Below, in pieces: positions 1 through 5,410 of a DNA stretch of 8,398 nt; the first letter of the stretch is position 1, and each line of letters begins with the position of its first letter. The translations under genes and the position numbers were made by a program. The notes under the pieces were generated by a model. It did no database searches. It was given only the letters and a program-made list of their open reading frames with translations, and was not told the DNA's origin. The stretch lies in the NCBI GenBank assembly GCA_041565695.1, contig JBFGUI010000168.1, positions 1 through 8,398 of the forward strand. Reading direction: 5' to 3'. The stretch is from Pelagibius sp041565695 (lineage in GTDB: Bacteria; Pseudomonadota; Alphaproteobacteria; Kiloniellales; Kiloniellaceae).

Positions 1-259
1 CCTTGTGGCGCAGCCGCGGCGCGAAGCCGCCGAGACCGGCTTCGTGCAGATCCTGGCCGGTCAGCACCGCGACGACACCGGGTGCATTGCGCGCGGCTTC
101 GATGTCGAGCCGGGCAACGCGTCCCGCCGCCACGGGCGAGCGCAGGAACACCATGGCAAGCTCGCCTTCCTGCCGGGCATCGTCGGTGAAGCGCCCGGCA
201 CCGCGCAGCAGAGCGTCATCCTCCAGCCGGACCTGTGACTGCCCAATCCTATATCGCAT
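1..259 (-). CDS. Molybdenum hydroxylase (xanthine dehydrogenase/CoxL family) large subunit, N-terminal part only
   Basis: The frame opens with ATG at 259-257 and stays open to the left edge, so only 86 codons are visible. The translation starts MRYRIGQSQVRLEDDALL and continues RGAGRFTDD, then a VFLRSPVAAGRV stretch and GVVAVLTGQDL. This is the standard N-terminal domain of molybdopterin-binding large subunits of the xanthine dehydrogenase / CO dehydrogenase / aldehyde oxidase family: an IGxxxxRxED start, a GxGRFTDD motif, an RSPxAxxR motif and a GVxAVLTGxDL motif. The family oxidises or hydroxylates aldehydes, purines or N-heteroaromatics, usually with separate FeS and FAD subunits. The ATG lies 12 nt after the UbiD stop codon, with a purine-rich GGGGA just upstream, so it is probably co-transcribed with UbiD. 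The Mo-binding motifs lie outside the window. Substrate unknown. It is a paralogue of the gene at 7219, not a copy. Confidence 0.85.
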   Translation of the reverse strand, partial: MRYRIGQSQVRLEDDALLRGAGRFTDDARQEGELAMVFLRSPVAAGRVARLDIEAARNAPGVVAVLTGQDLHEAGLGGFAPRLRHK

Positions 260-271
260 CTTCCCCGCCGC

Positions 272-1900
272 TCAGCCTTCGATGTTGCGAACGGGAGTTT
301 CCGGCTTCATGCCGCCGCGCCGGCGTCCGAAGGTCTGCCTGCCGTTCTCCTCCCAGTCTCCAGCCACGGCGCGCTCCGCGAAGGTGGTCCAGAGTTCGTC
401 CCAGTCGCCCAGCTCGTAGCCGTGCCAGGGCGGCTGAGGCGTGAGGCGCGGCAGTCCGAGCTCCTCCCAGATCGCCTTGGCCCGATTCATGAAGGGCTCG
501 CGCGGCAGCGCCAGCGGTGGCATGTCGCCCTTGAGGGTCGCGTCGATCAGCAGCGTGCCGTCGGCTCCGCCGCCGGACTTTGGCCCGTGGCCGGCGGAGC
601 GATAAGGCGTCATCACCACGTCGCGGGTGATGTTGGTGCGGTAGGCCAGCGACCAGAAGATCGCGTCGGCGTTGTTCGGCTCGATGTCCTCCGAAACGGC
701 GACGACGATCTTGCCGCACTGCGCCTGCAGCGTGGCTGCGCCGTGGAGACCGCGCCAGATCTCGCTCTGCGGCGCGGAGCGGTCGAATTGAAGAAAAATC
801 ACCTTGCGGATGTTGGTCAGCGGCTCGTGCATCACCACGCGCCTGATGCCTTTCACGTTCAGCGCCGTCTTCAGGTGCTCCAGAAACAGCGGTTCGTAGG
901 CGACCTTCTTGAGAACCGAGGATTCGCTGGGCGTCACCTGGCTGATGATGGAGACGAAGACCGGGTTCCGGCGCATGGTGATCGCGGTTACCTGCATGGA
1001 CATGTTGAAGTCTTCCAGCGCCACGTGACCGTGGCTTTCGCCGAAGGGACCCTCCGGCTCCAGGTAGTCGGTGGCGATCTCCCCCTCGATCACGATCTCC
1101 GAATCTGCAGGAACCTCCAGGTCCACGGTCTTGCACCGCACCGAGCGGACGGGGCGGCCCATGAGGCCGCCGGCGACGTGCAGCTCGTCCTCGTCGATTG
1201 GCAGTTTCTGGGGACCGGTGAAGAGCACGGCGGGCGCACAGCCGATGACGATGGCGACCGGCATGACCTGCTTGCGCTCTTGGTACTTGAGCCAGTGCAG
1301 GTAGCCGCCGGCACCGCCCAGGCGGCTCGCCATGCGCACGCCCAGTCGGTCGCGCGCCTTGAGCTGGCCACGGTAGGTGCCCATGTTGCGCACGCCGCTC
1401 TCCGGGTCCTTGGTGACCACCAGCGTGGCGGTGAGGTAGGGCGCGGCGTCGAAACCGGGCGTCGAGATCGGCACCGGCAGCGCCGCCAGCCCGCCGCCGG
1501 GACGGGTCAGGTCGTCACCGGTCATGACGACTACCTGGCAGGGCGCGCGCTCGATGCGCTCGGCCGGAACCGGGTGCGTCATCGCCCGGGTCCAGACCTC
1601 GCCGATCTCGCCCACCGGCACGCCGAGCCCGGCAGCGTAGATCTCCGGCGAGGCCGCCAGCGCTCCGACGGCGACGGGAATGTCGTAGCTGCCGCCCTTG
1701 GCATCTGTGACGTTGGTGAAGAGAAAGGCCCGTCGTTCCGATTCCGGCAGACCGCCCTGAAACTGCCAGCGCGCCAGCGGATGCAGCTCGCTGTCCTTGT
1801 TGATCGCACGCTCGATCCGCGTCAGCAGGCCGCGTGCCTCAAGCTGCGCGAGGTGCTCCTGGAAATCCGCAGGCGCCTGGCGCGTCGCCGCATCGGGCAT
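272..1900 (-). CDS. UbiD-family (prenylated-FMN-dependent) decarboxylase
   Basis: This 542-residue protein belongs to the UbiD/Fdc1/HmfF superfamily, which reversibly decarboxylates aromatic, heteroaromatic or alpha,beta-unsaturated acids with prenylated FMN made by UbiX. Visible signatures are NMGTYRGQ (172-179; the Asn and Arg equivalent to Fdc1 N168 and R173), DELHVAGGLMG (238-248; likely metal-ligand Glu239), the SEIVIEGEI strand (267-275), PEGPFGESHGH (282-292; Glu283 and Glu288 match the Fdc1 E277/E282 catalytic pair), and GKIVVAVSEDIEP (396-408; Lys397 at the cofactor-binding Lys). Together the core residues look intact, so the enzyme is probably active. The length is slightly above the usual 450-500 because of a C-terminal tail. 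The start ATG (1900-1898) has GGGGAG about 10 nt upstream. It lies downstream of the transporter binding protein and 12 nt before a molybdenum hydroxylase gene, which points to catabolism rather than ubiquinone synthesis. The substrate is not deducible, and no ubiX is visible. Confidence 0.93.
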   Translation of the reverse strand: MPDAATRQAPADFQEHLAQLEARGLLTRIERAINKDSELHPLARWQFQGGLPESERRAFLFTNVTDAKGGSYDIPVAVGALAASPEIYAAGLGVPVGEIGEVWTRAMTHPVPAERIERAPCQVVVMTGDDLTRPGGGLAALPVPISTPGFDAAPYLTATLVVTKDPESGVRNMGTYRGQLKARDRLGVRMASRLGGAGGYLHWLKYQERKQVMPVAIVIGCAPAVLFTGPQKLPIDEDELHVAGGLMGRPVRSVRCKTVDLEVPADSEIVIEGEIATDYLEPEGPFGESHGHVALEDFNMSMQVTAITMRRNPVFVSIISQVTPSESSVLKKVAYEPLFLEHLKTALNVKGIRRVVMHEPLTNIRKVIFLQFDRSAPQSEIWRGLHGAATLQAQCGKIVVAVSEDIEPNNADAIFWSLAYRTNITRDVVMTPYRSAGHGPKSGGGADGTLLIDATLKGDMPPLALPREPFMNRAKAIWEELGLPRLTPQPPWHGYELGDWDELWTTFAERAVAGDWEENGRQTFGRRRGGMKPETPVRNIEG

Positions 1901-1925
1901 GGTTCAACAACTCCCCAGCTGTCGG

Positions 1926-1942
1926 CCCCCAGGAGACGGGGG
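1926..1942 (-). other. Short G/C hairpin in the leader of the UbiD gene
   Basis: Five C and five G flank a 7-nt loop (CCCCC, AGGAGAC, GGGGG on the plus strand), giving a small stable stem 25-42 nt before the UbiD ATG. It sits just upstream of the GGGGAG ribosome-binding site and could affect mRNA stability or translation, but a 5-bp G/C inverted repeat also arises easily by chance in DNA this rich in G and C. Confidence 0.25.
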
Positions 1943-2034
1943 ACTGTTCTCGATGGCGGGACCATGGCGTCCACAGCCGGCGATCCCTCTTCTTGCCAAG
2001 GTTCCGACAGGATTCAACTCAGGACCGCCGAAGC

Positions 2035-2074
2035 AAACAGGACGCCGCGGCGGTGCCGCCGGCGCCCTGTCCTG
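2035..2074 (-). terminator. Hairpin with short T tract between the binding-protein and UbiD genes (terminator or attenuator candidate)
   Basis: On the plus strand CAGGAC (2038-2043) pairs with GTCCTG (2069-2074). Inside it GCGG-type arms (GGCGG at 2049-2053, CCGCC at 2056-2060) make a second, very GC-rich stem with a small internal loop. Read on the minus strand, the hairpin begins 19 nt after the stop codon of the solute-binding protein and is followed by TTT. The T run is short, so full termination is doubtful. Such structures after a binding-protein gene often protect the 3' end or partly terminate, letting the binding protein be made in excess over downstream genes. The rest of the 192-bp gap (1901-2092) shows no convincing promoter or gene. 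Confidence 0.4.
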
Positions 2075-2092
2075 CCTGCAGCCGGCCCAGCG

Positions 2093-3151
2093 TCAGTTCG
2101 ACACCTCGCCGGCATCAGAGGTATCCATCGCCTTCTGCGACGCCGCGATCAGTTCGGGCGAGGCAGACATGATCTCTGCATTGACCGCTTCCACCGCCTC
2201 GCCGCTCGCCGGCTGGATGATGGCCTGGCGCTTCTCGGCCTCGGCCAGGAAGGCGGGGTCCTTGATCATGGCCTGGAACGCTTCGCGCAGCGCGGCGATA
2301 ATTTCCTCCGGGGTGTCCGGATGGGCCATCATGGAGCGGCCGATGGGCGCACCGGCAGAGACGAACCGCAGGATCTTCTGCGCTTCGGGATCGTCGGTCA
2401 CTTCCTGCAGCAGCGGCACGTCGGGCAGATCGGGATCCCGCTCGAGCCCGGCCTGCAGAATGATCTTGAGGTCGCCCGACTTGATCTCGGCGTCCGAGGA
2501 CTTAAAGGAGGCCCAGTTCTGCGAGAACATGTCGACTTCGCCGCGCAGGGTCGCAAGCTTCGCCGCCTTTGAGCCCTTGTAGCCGCAGATCATCTTCAGG
2601 TTCAGGCCGCCGGCGTTCTTCAGCGCAGCGGGCTGCTGGGCGCTGCGGGACGACTTGCCGGTGCAGCCGACGATGATCTGTGTGCCGCGCATGCCCTCGA
2701 CCGTCGTCGCCGGCGCATCCTTGCGCACCGCGAAGGCCGCGTTGGCCGGCGCGAAACGGCCGATGTAGCGGAACTTGGCGGCATCCCAGTTGGCCTGCTC
2801 GGGCCGCAGATGCTGAATGTGTCCCAGCGTGTCGGGAAGAATCGCCACAGTGAGGCCGTCGGGCTCCACGTTGTTGATGAAGAACGCCGCCCCTTTGCGT
2901 CCGCCGCCGCCCGGCATGTGCTGAACGATCACGTCGGGCTTGCCGGGAATGTGCTGGCCCATGAAGCTCGCAGCGAGCTGGGCATAGAGGTCGTAGGACC
3001 CGCCCGGCGGATGACCGATCAGGATCGTCAGCGTCTTGCCCGCGTAGATGTCTTCGACACCCGCCGCCTGAACGCTGCCGCCTGCCAGCCCGACCGCCGC
3101 GGTCATTGCGGCCGCCATCAATCCCATCTTCAAAGAAGCTGAGAGTTTCAT
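2093..3151 (-). CDS. Tripartite tricarboxylate transporter (TctC/Bug family) periplasmic solute-binding protein
   Basis: This 352-residue secreted protein has a signal peptide: a basic N-terminus (MKLSASLK), a hydrophobic Ala-rich core (residues 9-25), and a likely cleavage after SVQA (residue 29 or 30). The mature part has the Bug/TctC fold signatures: KTLTILIGHPPGGSYD (39-54, the ligand loop with its conserved Gly-Gly and Asp), QHMPGGGG (77-84), a VEPDGLTVAIL segment (95-105), a central VGCTGKSS region (161-168) and a late LERDPDLPDVPLL stretch (236-248). Bug proteins bind organic carboxylates in the periplasm and deliver them to TctA/TctB membrane subunits. The start ATG is preceded by AGGGAGG with 7-nt spacing, a strong ribosome-binding site. 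The matching permease is transcribed divergently from 3375. The protein is slightly longer than the usual 320 or so residues. The ligand cannot be assigned; the downstream UbiD gene suggests an aromatic or heteroaromatic acid (inference). Confidence 0.92.
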   Translation of the reverse strand: MKLSASLKMGLMAAAMTAAVGLAGGSVQAAGVEDIYAGKTLTILIGHPPGGSYDLYAQLAASFMGQHIPGKPDVIVQHMPGGGGRKGAAFFINNVEPDGLTVAILPDTLGHIQHLRPEQANWDAAKFRYIGRFAPANAAFAVRKDAPATTVEGMRGTQIIVGCTGKSSRSAQQPAALKNAGGLNLKMICGYKGSKAAKLATLRGEVDMFSQNWASFKSSDAEIKSGDLKIILQAGLERDPDLPDVPLLQEVTDDPEAQKILRFVSAGAPIGRSMMAHPDTPEEIIAALREAFQAMIKDPAFLAEAEKRQAIIQPASGEAVEAVNAEIMSASPELIAASQKAMDTSDAGEVSN

Positions 3152-3158
3152 CGCACTG

Positions 3159-3165
3159 CCTCCCT
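3159..3165 (-). promoter_or_regulatory. Ribosome-binding site of the solute-binding protein gene
   Basis: The minus strand reads AGGGAGG and ends 7 nt before the ATG at 3151. It is a strong Shine-Dalgarno match, consistent with a highly expressed periplasmic binding protein. Confidence 0.7.
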
Positions 3166-3212
3166 ACTCATTCGTTTTTGGTTCACCCGGGTAATGCCCA
3201 CTCGCGTGCCGA

Positions 3213-3238
3213 GGGACGGCCGCCCGCGCAGCCGTCCC
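3213..3238. repeat. Perfect 8-bp inverted repeat in the divergent intergenic region
   Basis: GGGACGGC (3213-3220) and GCCGTCCC (3231-3238) are exact reverse complements separated by 10 nt (CGCCCGCGCA). The repeat lies 62-87 nt upstream of the binding-protein ATG, inside its probable 5' leader or promoter. It has no T run on either side, so a terminator is unlikely. A regulator-binding site or an mRNA leader hairpin is possible. Confidence 0.5.
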
Positions 3239-3254
3239 ACCGCACAAAACCCAG

Positions 3255-3281
3255 ACCGCATCATTCCTCTTTGCGGTTTTT
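3255..3281 (+). other. Inverted repeat followed by T run in the divergent region (terminator-like)
   Basis: ACCGCA (3255-3260) and TGCGGT (3272-3277) are exact reverse complements with an 11-nt loop, and the second arm runs into TTTTT (3277-3281). On the plus strand this has the form of a short intrinsic terminator. No plus-strand gene lies immediately upstream, so it could only act on a transcript entering from the left, or as an attenuator if the permease mRNA starts farther upstream. The 6-bp stem is modest and chance is possible. Confidence 0.3.
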
Positions 3282-3307
3282 GTCATACTGTCATACATTC
3301 ATACGAT
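3280..3307 (+). promoter_or_regulatory. Candidate sigma-70 promoter for the permease operon
   Basis: TTGTCA (3280-3285, five of six matches to TTGACA) is followed after 16 nt by TACGAT (3302-3307, four of six matches to TATAAT). This would start transcription near 3314, about 60 nt before the TTG start of the permease. The TCATAC repeats lie inside the promoter, which would suit repression. The prediction is by eye and the -10 match is only fair. Confidence 0.35.
3283..3304. promoter_or_regulatory. Three TCATAC direct repeats with exact 8-bp period (candidate operator)
   Basis: TCATAC occurs at 3283-3288, 3291-3296 and 3299-3304, each copy starting 8 bp after the last. The first two are extended to TGTCATAC. 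A matching inverted half, ATGACA, lies at 3313-3318. The array sits in the divergent region in an AT-richer patch and overlaps the candidate -35/-10 elements. This is the arrangement expected of an operator for a regulator controlling both arms, but the regulator gene is not in the window and its family cannot be assigned from the site alone. Confidence 0.5.
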
Positions 3308-3361
3308 CTGCAATGACATCGGGGGCGCCCCACCGGCGCAGGCGCACCCCGGGACGCAGGG

Positions 3362-3367
3362 GGAGGA
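3362..3367 (+). promoter_or_regulatory. Ribosome-binding site that fixes the TTG start of the permease
   Basis: GGAGGA ends 7 nt before the TTG at 3375. No ATG or GTG in frame lies nearby upstream, and the next in-frame ATG is codon 31, inside the first membrane segment. The site therefore decides the start. Confidence 0.7.
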
Positions 3368-3374
3368 CGCTTCA

Positions 3375-5390
3375 TTGCTGCTGGATGCCGCGATCGATGC
3401 ACTGGGCATCATCGGTGACCCGGTTCGACTGCTCTTCGTGGCTTTCGGTACCTTTCTGGGCTTGATGATCGGCGTCATCCCAGGCATCGGCGGCCTGGTG
3501 GGGCTCTCGCTGCTGCTGCCCTTCACTTTTGCCATGGATCCCTACACCGCGCTGGCCTTCCTGGTCGGTGTGCAGTCGGTGACGACCACGTCGGACACCA
3601 TTCCGGCGGTGCTCTTCGGCGTACCGGGCACGACGGGCTCGGCCGCCACGGTGCTCGACGGCCACCCCATGGCGCGCAAGGGCGAGGCCGGGCGCGCCTA
3701 CGGCGCGGCCTTCACCGCATCGGTCTGCGGCGGACTGTTCGGCGCGGTGGTGCTGGCGATCTCGATTCCGATACTGCGTCCCTTCATCCTGTCGGTCGGT
3801 ACGCCGGAGCTGCTGGCGATCTGCCTGCTCGGACTGACGCTGGTCGTCTCTCTCAGCCACGGCGCCCTCTTCAAAGGCCTGGTCGCCGCCGCCATCGGAC
3901 TGCTGCTCTCGACCATCGGCGACGAACCGCAGACCGGGCAGCTGCGCTGGACCTTCGACAGCTTCTATCTCTGGGACGGCATCTCCCTGGTCCCGCTGGC
4001 GCTCGGCCTCTTCGCCGTGCCCGAGATGATCGACCTCGGCGCGTCGCGCCGCGCCATTTCCGACGAGGAGACGCGCACCGATCCCTGGCAGCAGCTCGAG
4101 GGCGTCCGCGACGTGCTGCGCAACTGGTGGCTGGTGCTGCGCTGCTCGGGCATCGGTACCCTGCTCGGCTCGATCCCCGGCATCGGCGCCAACGTGATCG
4201 ACTGGATCGCCTACGGCTTCGCCGCCCGTGTCCTGAAAGGCGCGCCGGAGACCTTCGGCAAGGGCGACGTGCGCGGCGTCATCGCCTCGGAAAGCTCGAA
4301 CAACGCCAAGGAAGGCGGCGCCCTGGTGCCGACCCTCGCCTTCGGCGTGCCCGGCTCCGCCTCCATGGCCATCCTGCTCGGCGCCTTCCTGATCCACGGC
4401 ATCGCGCCCGGCCCCAACATGCTGGGCCCGCAGCTCGACGTCACTTTCACGCTGATCTGGACCGTCGCCCTGGCCAATATCCTCGGCGCCGGCGCCTGTT
4501 TCCTGCTCGCCGGCCAGTTCGCCCGGGTCGCCACCATCCGGGCAGGCATCCTGGTGCCCCTGGTGGTGGGTGTCATGGTGATCGGCGCCTACCAGGGTGC
4601 CAAGGACTACGGCGACCTGGTCGTGCTGCTGATCTTCGGACTGCTCGGCTGGGTCATGAAGCGGCTCGGCTGGCCGCGGCCGCCGCTGATTCTGGCCTTC
4701 GTGCTGGGCGGTCTGATCGAGAACTACCTCTTCATCTCGCACCTGCGCTTCGGTGTCGAGTGGATGCTGAAACCCGTCCCTTTCGTCCTGCTCTGCATCA
4801 TTGCCTTCGTCCTGCTGCGTCCTCTGGTTGCCCGCTTCCGACCGGCGAAGAAAGGGGTGGCCGCCGGGCAGGGCGGGACCACTGCTTCCGAGACGCGCAT
4901 TGCGCATGCCAGGGGCGCGGAGCTGGTCGCCGACATCGCTCTGTGGATCGGCGCCGTGACCCTCTTCGTCTACGTGCTGCTGTCCTCCAGCGGATGGGAC
5001 CTCGCCGCACGCCTCATGCCGCAATCCCTGGCGTCGGTCGGACTGGCCGCCGCGGCGGGGTTCTTCATCTTCAGGCTGCTCGGCAAGATCCCGGTTCTCG
5101 ATCTGCCCGACGCCGAGCCCATCGGTCCCGTCGCCCGCCAGGCGCTGTGGCTGCTGGGGCTCGTCGTCGCCGTGCGCCTGATCGGCATGGTCCCCGCCAT
5201 CGCGCTCTTCGCCGCCGGCTACATGATCATCGAGGGGCTGGTCCCCCTGAGACGGATCTTCCTCATTCTGCTGCCCTTCCTCGTGGGCGTGGTCTTTCTT
5301 TTCCACTTCACGCTGCACATCCCCTGGCCGCAGTCGCTGCTCGGCGACCTGCTGCCCTGGCTGCGGGCCGCCTCGGGCCGGCTGATCTGA
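3375..5390 (+). CDS. Tripartite tricarboxylate transporter permease, TctA-TctB fusion
   Basis: This 671-residue integral membrane protein joins the large and small permease subunits of a TTT carrier. Residues 1 to about 485 are TctA: two related halves carry the family motifs GVIPGIGG (33-40) and SIPGIGA (266-272), then PAVLFGVPGTTGSA (77-90) and PTLAFGVPGSASMA (319-332), with ESSNNAKEGG at 306-315. About ten hydrophobic segments are visible. A polar, Lys/Gly/Thr-rich linker (about 486-515) leads to a TctB-like domain (516-671) with four hydrophobic segments (about 518-537, 549-568, 588-618, 627-646), the usual TctB arrangement. TctA is normally about 500 residues and TctB about 150, in separate genes. 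No stop codon or frameshift lies at the junction. The protein would import a carboxylate with the divergently encoded binding protein, driven by an ion gradient. The start is TTG with GGAGGA 7 nt upstream. Substrate unknown. Confidence 0.93.
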   Translation: MLLDAAIDALGIIGDPVRLLFVAFGTFLGLMIGVIPGIGGLVGLSLLLPFTFAMDPYTALAFLVGVQSVTTTSDTIPAVLFGVPGTTGSAATVLDGHPMARKGEAGRAYGAAFTASVCGGLFGAVVLAISIPILRPFILSVGTPELLAICLLGLTLVVSLSHGALFKGLVAAAIGLLLSTIGDEPQTGQLRWTFDSFYLWDGISLVPLALGLFAVPEMIDLGASRRAISDEETRTDPWQQLEGVRDVLRNWWLVLRCSGIGTLLGSIPGIGANVIDWIAYGFAARVLKGAPETFGKGDVRGVIASESSNNAKEGGALVPTLAFGVPGSASMAILLGAFLIHGIAPGPNMLGPQLDVTFTLIWTVALANILGAGACFLLAGQFARVATIRAGILVPLVVGVMVIGAYQGAKDYGDLVVLLIFGLLGWVMKRLGWPRPPLILAFVLGGLIENYLFISHLRFGVEWMLKPVPFVLLCIIAFVLLRPLVARFRPAKKGVAAGQGGTTASETRIAHARGAELVADIALWIGAVTLFVYVLLSSSGWDLAARLMPQSLASVGLAAAAGFFIFRLLGKIPVLDLPDAEPIGPVARQALWLLGLVVAVRLIGMVPAIALFAAGYMIIEGLVPLRRIFLILLPFLVGVVFLFHFTLHIPWPQSLLGDLLPWLRAASGRLI

Positions 5391-5397
5391 TGAGCGG

Positions 5398-5403
5398 AGG
5401 AGG
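5398..5403 (+). promoter_or_regulatory. Ribosome-binding site used to choose the GTG start of the ThDP enzyme
   Basis: A purine run, GGAGGAGGAGGA (5396-5407), contains AGGAGG at 5398-5403, ending 7 nt before the GTG at 5411. A second site, AAGGAG (5427-5432), lies 8 nt before an in-frame TTG at 5441, so the start could also be there. Confidence 0.5.
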
Positions 5404-5410
5404 AGGACCG

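Noticed and set aside
5..238. Small plus-strand frames at the left edge
   Set aside because: They oppose the Mo-hydroxylase N-terminus, which has unmistakable family motifs on the minus strand.
422..2572. 716-residue open frame on the plus strand, antisense to UbiD and the binding protein
   Set aside because: It is rich in Arg, His and Gly with no recognisable domain, and lies opposite two clear genes with strong family motifs. Long antisense frames are expected at this GC content.
4127..5389. N-terminal extension of the ThDP enzyme frame through the permease gene
   Set aside because: This part is Arg/Pro/Ala-rich and overlaps the permease completely. ThDP-enzyme homology begins only after 5411, so the extension is just an open shadow frame.
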